64,000 nt of DNA from Toxorhynchites rutilus septentrionalis. Lineage: Eukaryota; Arthropoda; Insecta; Diptera; Culicidae. The notes under the pieces were generated by a model. The model was not told the DNA's origin. It saw nothing but the letters and a program-made list of their open reading frames with translations, and made no database searches. Where the stretch lies: NCBI RefSeq assembly GCF_029784135.1, contig NC_073744.1, positions 30,176,981 to 30,240,980 on the forward strand, read 5' to 3'. A program made the position numbers and the translations under genes. Below are positions 34,562 through 45,282 of this stretch, in pieces (position 1 is the first letter of the stretch; each line of letters begins with the position of its first letter).

Positions 34562-34750
34562 GTCAAATTAAGTAAAAAATTACGCGATGAATTAACCCAA
34601 TATTCTTCTGATCTTCTTCGTGAATTACGTGACTCCCAGGAGGTTTTGAAAATAAAATATGTTTGGCCTGGAAGAAATGGAGTTATTCTAGTTAAGAAGA
34701 ACGACGGCGATAGACCAGAGATTATTAAAAATAGGCATAAGCAAACATAA
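34562..34750 (+). pseudogene. LINE ORF1 C-terminal remnant
   Basis: The frame VKLSKKLRDELTQYSSDLLR leads to VLKIKYVWPGRNGVILVKKN and a TAA at 34748. The basic YVW....NG.ILV.K ending is characteristic of ORF1 proteins of CR1/L2-like and related LINEs, which bind the element RNA. The N-terminal bulk is missing at the truncation point and there is no start codon. Confidence 0.7.
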
Positions 34751-34891
34751 CATAAGCAAACTAACGACACGTTATCTAAATGCCATGGTTACTCCTTCTC
34801 CAAAGAGGAAAAGGTATGTTCATAACAACGACGCTCTCTAAAAAATCCATGACAAAATATAGCATCATCTTACTTGACGTTGTATATTCCA

Positions 34892-37786
34892 ATGACTAAT
34901 AATAAAGCTATGAATTTTTATCATGACGATATTAATGACTTTAACATTGGATTGAGTACTCTTAACGGTGAACACCTGAGAATTCTCCAATGGAATCTAC
35001 GAGGAATAAATGACTTATCAAAATTTGACAATATTAAGCTGTTTCTTGACCAATGTAATGTGTCCATAGATGTAATTGTAATTGGTGAGACAAGGCTCAA
35101 AGCTGAATACTGTTCGATTTATAACATTGTTGGGTATACAGCTGTATTTTCGTGTCGAGAAGTCTCTGCTGGTGGGTTGGCTGTTTTTGTGAACAATTCA
35201 ATAAGAAATAGAATTATTGACAATCAGACTGTGAATGGATTTCATTTTATACACATCGAGCTGTCTATAAATGGTCAGTTATTTGAAATACTAAGTGTAT
35301 ACCGTCCTCCTTCTTTTGACTTCAACAAATTTCATGACATTTTAGAAAATAAACTAAGTGCCTCAAAGTCTAGACCCCTATTCGTTGTTGGTGATATCAA
35401 TGTTCCTGTGAATCTGTCACATAATAACATTGTGTTACGGTACACTAGCCTCCTACAATCACTGGGATTCGTGTGTTCGAATACCTATGTAACACGTACA
35501 GTAAGCAATAATATTTTAGACCATGTTGTATGTAGACTTGACGATGTGCCATATCTTCGTAACGACACGGTTTTTTCAGACTTGAGTGATCATTCGTTGA
35601 TAATCTCCTCATTAAAATTATATGGATGTAAAGAAAAAACTAAATTGACTAAGACTATTGTAGATCGCAGAAGTCTTAACGCCTGCTTCAAAGATTTCCT
35701 GAACACGATTGTTTGCGGAGAGAGCGTCGAGTTGTGTTTGAGTAATCTTACGTCAACGTACAACTCAATGTTGTCTCAATGCTCCAAAACTATTTCTGTG
35801 GAGATAAAAACCAAAGGAAAAAACTGTCCTTGGATGTCTTTTGACCTTTGGAAATTGATAAAAATGAAAAACAAAATTCTGAAGAAGGTTAAGACTCGAC
35901 CAAATGACTCGCACTTGAAAGAGATGTTAATACACATAACAAGCAAAGTTCTCTCTGAAAAACGTAAATGTAAAAGAGTATATTTCCAACAAGTGTTGAA
36001 CTACTCAAGTCAAGCCAAAATGTGGAAAACAATTAATTGTTTACTTGGACGCTCTACCCAGAAATCAGAAATTACACTAACCCACAACGGTGCGAAAATT
36101 TCTAACGATGAGGAAGTGTGCGAAATTTTCAATAACTATTTCTCGAAAATTGGGCAGGAATTATCGAACAAAATTCCCAGAAATAACGACCACTCACCGC
36201 TTACTCATTCTCGATATGTCCAAAACTCGATCTTTCTGCACCCATCAACACCAAATGAAGTTTTAAGAATAATAAATGAACTGAACAGTAAAAAAACTTG
36301 CGGCCCTGATAACGTCCCGGCACAATTAATTAAAGAGAACTCGTCAGCTTTCGCTAGAATCTGCTCAGACATGTTCAACAGAATACTAACCACAGGTAGT
36401 TATCCTAAATGCCTCAAAGTAGCTAGAGTAGTGCCAGTCTTCAAATCTGGTGAAGCCTCGAATCCATGCAATTATCGACCAATTTCAACGCTTTCTGTAT
36501 TCAACAAGATTTTTGAAAGAATGCTTGTGAACAGATTATGCGAATTCTTCGACATAAATAAAGTCTTCTACAAGTTTCAATACGGTTTCAGGCGAGGTTG
36601 TAGTACGACAACAGCAGTCACTGAGCTTGTAGATGAAATTATTAATGGAATTGATCGAAAAATGATGGTTGGTGCACTCTTCCTAGACCTTAAAAAGGCT
36701 TTTGACACTATCGATCATAGTATATTATTGAAAAAACTGAACACGTACGGAATCCGAGGAATAGCCAATGATATAGTGCGAAGTTATTTAACTGATAGGC
36801 AACAATATGTAGCAGTAAATAATGCCAAAAGCACATTGTGTTCTATAAGTATTGGGGTACCTCGAGGCAGCAATATTGGACCTCTGTTATTTTTGCTGTA
36901 TGTGAACGATATTGGCAATCTACCTTTAAAAGGAACTGCAAAACTGTTTGCTGATGATACAGCTCTATTTTACCCAAGTCCCGACTCGGGAACTATAGTA
37001 TCACATATCGAGTATGATCTGGTTCTTCTTGGGGATTACTTTCAGTCCAATCTACTGTCACTCAACCTGACGAAGACTAAATACATGTTCTTCCATTCTC
37101 CTAGGAAGAAAATAACGATAGGTGCTGATCCATATATTTTAAATGTACCTATTAAAAAGGTGCATAGCTTCAAATACCTGGGTGTCATTTTAGACTCAAC
37201 CTTGTCGTGGAGCTTCCATGTAAATTTCGTCGTAAAAAAATTCGCATCCCTTTGTGGTATCTTGAAGAGAGTATCACCTTTCCTGCCTCACAAAGCTCTG
37301 ATTAACTTCTATTTTGCATGCATCCATTCTCAACTCCAATACGGGCTACTGGTTTGGGGCTATGCATGCAAAACAAGACTTAAAAAAATACAAACATTGC
37401 AGAACAGGTGTCTTAAAATAATTTATAGGCTACCGAGTTTGTACTCAACTCTAGACCTGTATCAAAATGAGACTCACAGTATCTTGCCTCTTATTGGATT
37501 GCGGGAACTTCAGTCTTTGAAACTTATACATAACATATTACACAATAACAACATACACCATAACATGACAATCCCCACCGCGAGTCATCATTACGTTACA
37601 CGACAAGCACAACACTTATTACGAACTCGAGCAACATCTAGCATTGGTCAACAGCGTTTTCTTTTTAATGGACCGTCGCTATTCAACAGTTTACCTTCGC
37701 ATATCAGGTCGATAACCAGTATAGACTTGTTCAGGGCAAAGCTGCGATTGCTCCTGAAGACGAAAATTAACTCTTTTTTAATATAG
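34892..37786 (+). CDS. LINE ORF2: endonuclease-reverse transcriptase
   Basis: 964 residues, uninterrupted. It nicks target DNA and reverse-transcribes the element RNA at the nick. The N-terminal apurinic-type endonuclease shows LQWNLRGIN (Asn35), IGETRL (Glu66), VGDINV (Asp168) and SDHS (Asp233-His234). The reverse transcriptase follows: VARVVPVFKSG and NYRPIS, FQYGFRRGCSTT, ALFLDLKKAFDTIDH (catalytic Asp), GVPRGSNIGPLLFLLYVND, and FADD (686-689), the catalytic pair. A C-terminal region with SQLQYGLLVWG and QNRCLKIIYRLP is typical of CR1/L2/Jockey-group elements. The first ATG is at 34892; the frame opens upstream with only a TTG. All catalytic residues are present, so the enzyme could be active even though this copy is truncated. 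Length is in the usual range. Confidence 0.93.
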   Translation: MTNNKAMNFYHDDINDFNIGLSTLNGEHLRILQWNLRGINDLSKFDNIKLFLDQCNVSIDVIVIGETRLKAEYCSIYNIVGYTAVFSCREVSAGGLAVFVNNSIRNRIIDNQTVNGFHFIHIELSINGQLFEILSVYRPPSFDFNKFHDILENKLSASKSRPLFVVGDINVPVNLSHNNIVLRYTSLLQSLGFVCSNTYVTRTVSNNILDHVVCRLDDVPYLRNDTVFSDLSDHSLIISSLKLYGCKEKTKLTKTIVDRRSLNACFKDFLNTIVCGESVELCLSNLTSTYNSMLSQCSKTISVEIKTKGKNCPWMSFDLWKLIKMKNKILKKVKTRPNDSHLKEMLIHITSKVLSEKRKCKRVYFQQVLNYSSQAKMWKTINCLLGRSTQKSEITLTHNGAKISNDEEVCEIFNNYFSKIGQELSNKIPRNNDHSPLTHSRYVQNSIFLHPSTPNEVLRIINELNSKKTCGPDNVPAQLIKENSSAFARICSDMFNRILTTGSYPKCLKVARVVPVFKSGEASNPCNYRPISTLSVFNKIFERMLVNRLCEFFDINKVFYKFQYGFRRGCSTTTAVTELVDEIINGIDRKMMVGALFLDLKKAFDTIDHSILLKKLNTYGIRGIANDIVRSYLTDRQQYVAVNNAKSTLCSISIGVPRGSNIGPLLFLLYVNDIGNLPLKGTAKLFADDTALFYPSPDSGTIVSHIEYDLVLLGDYFQSNLLSLNLTKTKYMFFHSPRKKITIGADPYILNVPIKKVHSFKYLGVILDSTLSWSFHVNFVVKKFASLCGILKRVSPFLPHKALINFYFACIHSQLQYGLLVWGYACKTRLKKIQTLQNRCLKIIYRLPSLYSTLDLYQNETHSILPLIGLRELQSLKLIHNILHNNNIHHNMTIPTASHHYVTRQAQHLLRTRATSSIGQQRFLFNGPSLFNSLPSHIRSITSIDLFRAKLRLLLKTKINSFLI

Positions 37787-37881
37787 ATATTTCAATTTTT
37801 TATGTAGACAGACTGACAGACAGATAAATTGTAGACATACAGTAGTCTGATCTTAATAATTAGTTTAATTGTGCACTCTTT

Positions 37882-37920
37882 TTGGATCCCTTAAAAGAAT
37901 ATCACTTCACTGGGATCCAA
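37882..37920 (+). other. Hairpin in LINE 3' UTR
   Basis: TTGGATCCC (37882-37890) and GGGATCCAA (37912-37920) are perfect complements around a 21-base loop. A 3' hairpin may help the reverse transcriptase recognise its own RNA, as proposed for some LINEs; here that is inference. Confidence 0.6.
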
Positions 37921-38264
37921 CAGGTACTAATTGTTATGTATTGTACTCTTACCTCTAAGTGTTGTAGCGTCCTGTGAAACAAAAAAAAAAGGAGACCAAC
38001 TCTAGGAAGCTCGAGTATGAGTTTCTTAGAGATGGGGGTGAGAGGAGGGAAAAAAAAAAAAGTAACGAACTCTCGTCCCATCTCATCCCCCCTACTCGTA
38101 TTACGTAATTTGTGCTCGAAGCCTTATGTTATTTTATAGCTCTTTATGCTTTTTTTTCGTGAATTATATTAAGTTGCTTATTTTCAATTAATAACAGGAA
38201 AAAAGTCGACTTTCGTTATTCGTGTTGAAGTATCAAAAATTACTCTGTTTTGAGGAGGTTAAAT

Positions 38265-38470
38265 CAGATGACTATTAAATCTGAAAGGAGACGGAGAAAA
38301 CATTTTTTTTGAGTTTTTTTTATTCAATCTCCTCTTCCTCAAATAAATACCAGTAAAGCCTAAAAAATACACAATAGCAATATTACAGAGAAGTTCTACT
38401 TTCGGTCTGTGATACCGTGCGCGAGTATACCAGTTATGATTTTGCACGCGAGTACAGGAGGGTTAACATA
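38265..38470 (-). repeat. Dispersed repeat shared with 52738-52940
   Basis: On the minus strand the sequence from AACCCTCCTGTACTCGCGTG through CGGTCTGTGATACC... to the AATAAA-rich end matches 52738-52940 closely. At 52.7 kb the same block sits inside the 51.7-55.0-kb TIR element. No coding capacity. Confidence 0.7.
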
Positions 38471-39491
38471 ACATAACAAAATGCAAAAAATGTTATGGCT
38501 GTGGCATTATATTGAGTGTAATGCAAAGTGTCCGGATTCAAAAGCGTCCGGATTCAAAAGCATTACTGTATGTGGCAGGCCCCTAATTCCACCTGAAAAT
38601 TCATTTTAATTTTCGCTTCACAATAACGGAACACAACGCGAGTTCCAATTGCAAAAAAAATAATTCCAATTGGACAAACTTTTTGCAGCAGAAAATATGG
38701 GTCAAAGTTGTTTGACCTTTACTGCAGGTGTGAAACCATATTAAACACAAAGTTACTTTAAAAATGACAAAAATGATACAAAAAATCTTGCAGTAAATAC
38801 CACTTCGCATATGGGTAATCAATTTTTTCGAATGCCACTAATTTCCTTTAATGTGTTTCAATTTAGAGAAAAAAAATCATTTGGGCCGAGGCGATAAAAT
38901 ATGAAATAAAAACAGATCAAATCTGACCACCATGTGATGATGCTTTATGCGTACGAACCTTTGTTTCAAATATGAGATGACGAATATTCCCATGACAAGC
39001 TCAATCGAACAATATTTTCATCATTAAAATTCAAATAGTTTTACTTTAGTCCAATCTTAGTGGAAAATTTGATCTAATTCAGGATCTGAGCTGATAAAAA
39101 TTACGACCGACCGGAGGATATTCATTGATATTATGTGATCCTTAGCGCGGTGTATCTTAAGGCTGGCTCTCCATTTCACTCTAATTTAATCCCAAAGTAT
39201 CATAGCACCCAACCAAGGAGAGACCTTGCTGTAATTCATCGGCGGCGAAGGTGTGGTGTTTCACCTCGATCCGACGAAACAAATTGCTCTGTTTCCGCTG
39301 ATAATCTATATGGATGGTCCCGTGTCGGCGATAAAGCCGGAACAACACCGGAGAAAGTGGGGAGAAAACAAAGAGAGATGAAGAAAAAAAAAGAACTCGG
39401 AAAACTGATGCCTGTGATTATGAGGCTCTCCCGCTAGGCCTTCCTTCGGTCGAGTCCGCGGGAAGCTGCACATGGCGGAAGAAAGTCTTAC
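38471..39491. other. No gene recognised
   Basis: AT-rich to about 39100, then mixed composition up to the GPCR exon. I see no repeats or coding features apart from spurious short frames. Confidence 0.45.
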
Positions 39492-39626
39492 CAATCAGCA
39501 TGGTACAGTTGTCCTCTCCGCGGAGCTCCTTGGGCGCGTACTGTCCGTAAATAACTGCGAAACCCGTCAGTAGATCCGATGCGGCAACGTTCCCCAGGAA
39601 CAAGTACGTTGTGTATGGCTGCTGAC
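39492..39626 (-). CDS. GPCR exon with TM2
   Basis: Residues 100-143 plus split Gly codons. Acceptor TTTCTTCCAG before 39626, donor G|GTAAGA after 39492, both close to consensus. It encodes QQPYTTYLFLGNVAASDLLT, with the conserved TM2 Asp (D116), then GFAVIYGQYAPKELRGEDNC, with the TM3-start Cys (C139) that pairs with the ECL2 Cys in this family, and an NCT glycosylation sequon. The join to the upstream exon restores LLLRKGQQPYTTYLFLGN, the usual first intracellular loop. Confidence 0.92.
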
Positions 39627-40581
39627 CTGGAAGAAATTACGACGGATGTGAATGGAGTCTCAGTTGAAACGTGGATGAACATATGTCGGGTATTAGAAAC
39701 ATTGCATCTCTGTCATATGCATGACGGGATGATGAGGGCGATGATGTTGATGATGCCGAAGTGGTAAATATTCTTTCGGACACGATTGTGTCCTGTCATG
39801 CAACTTTTGCACATGAACGAGAAGCATCACCCTATTAGGGGAATGCTGGAACTTTTATACTAATACCGATGTGATGTCCGTGGGCGAGTGCTTAATGGTG
39901 GCGTCAGCGTGCCGCTGAGAAAAGTCTTTCGACTTGCTGAGGCTACCAGAATGAGACATCCGATGTTCGCCATCAGATGGTAATGCTCGGCGGGGGAGCG
40001 CTTCAAAGGAAGACACACATTGAGCATCTGTAAACTTTCCCTTCGCTGGCAGCTTCTTCTTGCGTACATAATAAATACATTCACACACCCACGTGTGATA
40101 ACTCAACCGGGTCAGTGTGCAAACAGGAGAAAGGCTTATGGGAGGCGAGGTATAAGCGAGGTGGGAAATCGGAATCCAGATAAATGACGAGCCCTGCTGG
40201 GATAGAACGTCGTATTGTTTTCCGAGAAGCGATCAAATATCATCCGGTTTTTTTTTTCGTTAGCTTCCTTGGAAACTTCGAGTCGGAATTAGTGATTCAC
40301 CTTTGGCTGCTTGGAGAAACGCGTGGATTTGATTTTCGTTGGAATCATGCTGATAAGGGTCGTCGTCAGGCTGACCTACATATTTTATATGTGTCTGTTT
40401 GGCTTTGGGGGGAGTTATCTCTTTTTTTGCACAATACGCTTAGCGTCACTCCCGAACTGATCGAAAGGTGTGTTGTTTGGTGTCCCGTACTGTTGATCGA
40501 AAGAACCAATTATTCTGATGGGTGAGCTTCGATCGTAGTTTAGCGTTTTTTTTTCTCTCCATGGAATGGTTTTTTCCCGTG

Positions 40582-41049
40582 ACAACTGCTACCATATAAA
40601 ATTTTACACTTACACTTGTGCTAAATTTTTCACAATACCTGATCGGTCATTGATATGAAATTTCACGAAGCAACCAACATTAAAGTTCCAAATTTAAATT
40701 TTATTTTCTAGAATTAATCGTGTCACTCACCTTACTTGCAATATAAAAATGCCCCCGACTTGCATATATTTGCAATGCCGATTTCCCTCGGGCACCTTGG
40801 TTTGGATGTCTCTGTTAGGGAACACATTTCGGTAGGAACAAAATCACTCCCTACGATCATGTATTTTCAATGTCGATTTCCCCCAGGCAGCTTGATTTTG
40901 ATGTCTCTGTTAGGGACCCGCCGCATGTGTTGTCAATTTCGACCAATCAGAAGTGGGTATTTCCGTTAGGATAGGGGATGAGATTTTTCTATTGTTCGAT
41001 AGTTAGTTACATGATATATATTATTTTATTCAAGGTGAAAAATTGTTAT
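40582..41049 (+). repeat. 468-bp direct repeat, left copy
   Basis: Almost identical to 42413-42880 at a constant offset of 1831 bp; I noticed two single-base differences. It contains two 95-bp units of the tandem array seen at 6488. The block ends abruptly at TTGTTATG, while the right copy continues into more of the same family. This copy is therefore the partial one, made from the right copy or from a common source. Confidence 0.9.
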
Positions 41050-41711
41050 GTCTGACATCAATAGGAGATTGTCGATTCGATTTGAGTACTTTTCTAGATT
41101 GGGGCAGTGTTTTATGTAGTTTGACTTTTATTCCAGCTATAGTTTTATGGGCTCCATAGTTTGTCACAACTTAGGCATTAGAATTGAAGCATACGTGATT
41201 AATAAGTTTATGATTTATTTTTTAAGTGCATCTTGTTTAAAAAAAAATTTTGCAACTTTTTTCCTCATGCTGTCAAATGTTTCTCCTGTAAAAGGATACA
41301 ACGGTTTCGTGACTCGGGCTTTGTTTATTTACCTATTTGACTGAACCAGAATTTCACTCAAGAAAGATTATCTTTCTGCAGAAATATTTGTGTCGTATAA
41401 ATGAATGAAAAAAGTTTGGAAGTCAATAATACTGGAATTTTCGTATCTGCCAAAATACCAGTTGGGCCATTATCGTTTTGAAAGTGAGCATTATTTGATG
41501 AAAAACTATAGTTCGCTCATTTTTATTAATTCGATTATTTTTTTCCTTTAATAACAATACTTTATCTATGTAGTGGAATATTGTAAGAAAAGTAACACTT
41601 TTTCACAGAGTCGTTTTATTCTAACACTAAATCTGTCAACATTTCATATATACCTACAGTATTGGACAGAACATTTGCAACCAATCATCAATGAATTGGA
41701 AACTGTTGATT

Positions 41712-42412
41712 AGGGGCTGTCCACATACCACGTGGAAGTCACAGGAGGGTTGTGTCCGAGACACGACCACATAGTTGACGTAGGATTCCGTTAGGCTATC
41801 TGTTGATTTTGGATATGTTTGAAGAATTACATCGTTAAACTCTTTGATAACGATTCGGTGGCCCTAAAAAGGGCCGATGTGTTTGGTTGTTGGGTACTGT
41901 TTGTTCACTCCACCAGTGTTCACCGAGTGATGAAGACAGAAGGATTGTAAACAGTCGTTGGATGGTGCGTATCAGATAAAAGATACCGAAGCAGAACGAG
42001 ATATGATGAAAACCTCTGTGATCCTAGATGCTTCCTGTGCTATGTATAGATGAAATAAAGAGAAAAAAAACTCGCCAATGTAATATACGATAATTACCAA
42101 TACTTAACACAATTATCAATTTTCCTCATCAGTAAAAACATGTTACTTTAATATAAAGAAAACATATTTGAAATGGAAAGGTAACTATCTTTTATAATTT
42201 TTACTTTCTGAGTGTTTATTGTCAATGCGAATTTTAATTGGATTAACAACACCTAATACTATATGTAGAACACAATCTTTCTCGCCGTATAAACTTTCCT
42301 TGGGTGGCAATGAACACAACAAAACAGACAGCTTAAACCAAACGACCCGTTCTCGAGCGGGAACACACCTTGGTTTTAATTTATGAAAATTCAATTTCAA
42401 GTCATTTTTAAC
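41712..42412. repeat. Composite of repeat fragments
   Basis: GGGGCTGTCCACATACCACG at 41714 is one end of a family whose inverted partner is at about 46165-46192. It is followed by the reverse copy of the 5.7-kb repeat (41748-41980), which carries the empty site of the SINE inserted at 5862. The last part (42270-42412) is the upstream flank of the next repeat. Confidence 0.6.
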
Positions 42413-42880
42413 ACAACTGCTACCATATAAAATTTTACACTTACACTTGTGCTAAATTTTTCACAATACCTGATCGGTCATTGATATGAAATTTCACGAA
42501 GCAACCAACATTAAAGTTCCAAATTTAAATTTTATTTTCTAGAATTAATCGTGTCACTCACCTTACTTGCAATATAAAAATGCCCCCGACTTGCATATAT
42601 TTGCAATGCCGATTTCCCTCGGGCACCTTGGTTTGGATGTCTCTGTTAGGGAACACATTTCGGTAGGAACAAAATCACTCCCTACGATAATGTATTTTCA
42701 ATGTCGATTTCCCCCAGGCAGCTTGATTTTGATGTCTCTGTTAGGGACCCGCCGCAAGTGTTGTCAATTTCGACCAATCAGAAGTGGGTATTTCCGTTAG
42801 GATAGGGGATGAGATTTTTCTATTGTTCGATAGTTAGTTACATGATATATATTATTTTATTCAAGGTGAAAAATTGTTAT
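42413..42880 (+). repeat. 468-bp direct repeat, right copy
   Basis: Partner of 40582-41049. Unlike the left copy it continues on both sides (about 42270-42985) into DNA matching 6150-7060, so it is the more complete member of the family. Confidence 0.9.
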
Positions 42881-42999
42881 AGAGTGCCGAAATCGTTTGA
42901 TGCAAAAATCTCATCATTCCATCATGAAATGACTGAGCAATAAGCGTTTGAAATTGGACAATTTTCACGATGCGATCGATTTTCGTTTTTCAATTTGGG

Positions 43000-44436
43000 G
43001 GTATATGTTCTCGAAAGACGTAATCCTACGTCAAAAGCATGACCTCCCCCTCCGTGGACAAGTGTGGACATTCCTTATGAAACAACAAAATTTTCTCGTC
43101 TAAACATCAATGTCTTTCGCTTTTACAGGTTCGGCTATAATGAACCAAGTCAAAACAAAACTTCTGAAGCATCATCGTGATCGATGATTCCGTTGTCCTA
43201 CAACCCTTAATTGTTAAATCATGCTGAATATTGTCCGGAAAAAATCGTGCCGATTCTAAGGAAGAAACCAAAAGCATATTTTTATAGACATAAGGTAAAT
43301 GATGTTGGTGAATGCAAATCGATTTTTCTCCATGAAAATCATAAATAATCAATACGAGTTTGGGTTTGTTGAAAAGCCCCAAGTCTCTAGTTGCTAATAC
43401 TACCATACGGCGTTGAAATTATTATTTTTTTTTTCCTCAATGAGGAATTATGATCATGGTTTGTCCACCTTTGGTCACTGTTTTGTCAAAAAATGATCAT
43501 TGTTTGTCCGATTTTAGAAAGCACCATTTTTGAATGAAAAAAGTCGAATTTTTAAGTAGATGTTGTATTTCTCATTGCTTGAGTTTACTGTCATCATATT
43601 GATAAACTCATGATCAGAATTGAGGTTACATGGTTGACTTAGTAAATCTGATACGAATGGTGTCCAAGCATGATGTTTACAATAGTTATGGTCCAGAAAA
43701 GGTCTGAATATGTGCCAAAAAATCATCTGCTGATTGATTAAAAGTTAGCTCAAATCCGGGGCGCATTTATAATCCTTCAAAACATGTGAATCCGTAAAAA
43801 TAACTATAAAACTACTGTAAATCATGAAAAAGAACAAATTTATTTATATGTTTTGGAACATTCGAATACCTGATTTGACACAGGTGCGTTGAATTGGAGC
43901 ATTCAAAAAAGTGGACAAACCATAATCATATTTTCAACTGGACAAACCAAAATCATTTACCTTACATCTTTTCGATTATAGATGCACCATTTTTTCCTGA
44001 ATATTCCAGCATCCACGCTACTTTAGGATCCTCTTAGAACTTATGCTATGCAGCAAGTTGAAGTTCTCACAGGAATCTTAACAGTTAATAATCTGAAGAT
44101 ACAATATCTGATGAGTAAGGCGGGTGGAGTTTTAGAAGTGCCCTAAAAGCGTTCTGGTTCGTTGATTTTAATACGTTCAGCTGCTAGCAGTACTTGTTGG
44201 AATTCATCGAGACTAGTTGCTTGGTAGAAGCCTGCTTCGGAGTTTCATTCACTTGACAAGATTTTTTTAACTCAACATTCTTGTGAATGATTTGCCTTTT
44301 ACAATTCGTTACAAATATGTATTTTCGTTGCGTTTGTGAAACGAATCGCAGATTGATTTACGTTCCTTCAAGTTTTTTTTCGGTAAAATAAACCCTTATT
44401 ATGGTCGGATTTCAAATTAGCACGATGTTGCATTCT
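43000..44436. other. No gene recognised
   Basis: Begins with GAAAGACGTAATCCTACGTC, a variant of the palindrome at 21395. Two short stretches with GTTTGTCC(A/G) and GGACAAACC at 43455-43510 and 43910-43950 are inverted relative to one another, so a MITE of about 0.5 kb is possible. Otherwise nothing supports a gene. Confidence 0.4.
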
Positions 44437-44440
44437 TTAA

Positions 44441-45114
44441 GGGGGTATTTTAGTCTATCATTCTAGTCTATCATGGTCTTTTTTTTATATTTCTTTAATT
44501 CAGTTATTTAACAATATACCATAGAAGAGACTTTTCGAAAATCTCATTATTTACCAAGTTATAGCCATTTTAGTGATGCGGTATCTCATCTTGTACGGCC
44601 ATAACAATTAACTTCAAACGCGTTTTTCTCGAAACAAGTTTTTTCAAACTGGCGTACACGATATCTCAAGTTCTACTGATCCGATTTATGTCTATATGAT
44701 TACAATCTGTATACATCTCTCTATCGCATGAACCTATAAAAATCCTAATTTCGTAAGTTTACTATTTTCAAAAAATCCGGAAACTTGAAAAAAAATGTTT
44801 TAAACAGTCTTTTTTTTCAAACGGCCGTCATTTTGTCAAAAAAAAAAACACGTTTTTGACTTGTCTGAGGTTCCTGCGATAGTGGTATCTTTACTGATTC
44901 AGAATCAGAATCTGTTCAATTTTTTTGTTTCAGATAACCAGAATGGCTGGAATCCGATTCCCCTCACTTGATCAGCTTGTAACTATTCTAATTATGAATA
45001 TTTTTTTCCGTTCAATTTTTGTTTTATTGTTGAATGGTAGATAAACAAACGGTGATATAATGGATGGTAAAAATAGTCTTTGTTTTACTTTTTCGGAGCT
45101 CGAAGAAACGTCTG
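44441..45114. mobile_element. TTAA-type element, opposite copy of 25750-26453
   Basis: Starts GGGGGTATTTTAGTCTATC after TTAA at 44437-44440. Its interior is the reverse complement of the 25.7-kb element, for example CTTCAAACGCGTTTTTCTCG at 44610. The far end was not identified because a SINE has inserted at about 45131. No coding capacity. Confidence 0.65.
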
Positions 45115-45130
45115 AAGTTGCAAAAGTTTT

Positions 45131-45282
45131 TATTGTTTTTTCTCTATTATAGTGATTTTCAACACATTTTGGCTGGTTCGTCATTTTTTACTTCCATTTT
45201 TGGAAGAACGTCGGGAGTGAGAATTGAACTCGTGATATCTGCTTGAAAAGCATGGATGTTACCACTACGCCAGATCGCCTCC
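45131..45282 (-). mobile_element. tRNA-derived SINE with 15-bp target duplication
   Basis: Second copy of the SINE at 5862-6015. It is flanked by AAGTTGCAAAAGTTT at 45115-45129 and 45283-45297, a perfect 15-bp duplication. It has the same A-box (GGCGTAGTGG) and B-box (GAGTTCAATTC) elements on the minus strand. The two copies differ mainly in the 15-20 bases between the boxes, which in a tRNA would be the variable middle. Confidence 0.82.

Larger units (their letters stand above)
34562..38060 (+). mobile_element. CR1/L2-like LINE, truncated in ORF1
   Basis: A non-LTR retrotransposon: the last 62 codons of ORF1, a 141-bp gap, a full ORF2, and about 270 bp of 3' UTR ending in an A-run (38050-38060). 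It has no terminal repeats. The 5' truncation is the usual outcome of incomplete target-primed reverse transcription. It lies in the GPCR intron, in the opposite transcriptional orientation. Clade assignment rests on the ORF2 sequence style and is not tested by alignment. Confidence 0.82.
34524..38120. mobile_element. TTACGTAA-type MITE split by a LINE
   Basis: The left remnant (GTTACGTAACG and a C-rich stretch, 34524-34561) and right remnant (about 38060-38120, ending TTACGTAATTTGTGCTCG) correspond to the two halves of the intact MITE at 49724-49874. The LINE occupies the gap. Confidence 0.6.
28136..39491 (-). other. GPCR intron, 11.4 kb, transposon-rich
   Basis: Lies between the TM2 and TM3/TM4 exons. 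It holds Helitron-like pieces, a 1.2-kb foldback element, a mini-mariner, a Feilai-like SINE, a TIR element and a 3.5-kb LINE in the opposite orientation. The boundaries are supported by the in-frame join CTMLIG|LIVSTT through the conserved TM3 Cys and DRY. Confidence 0.85.

Noticed and set aside
34558..34770. Minus-strand 70-codon frame rich in Leu/Cys/Phe over the LINE ORF1 remnant
   Set aside because: Antisense shadow of the ORF1 C-terminal codons.
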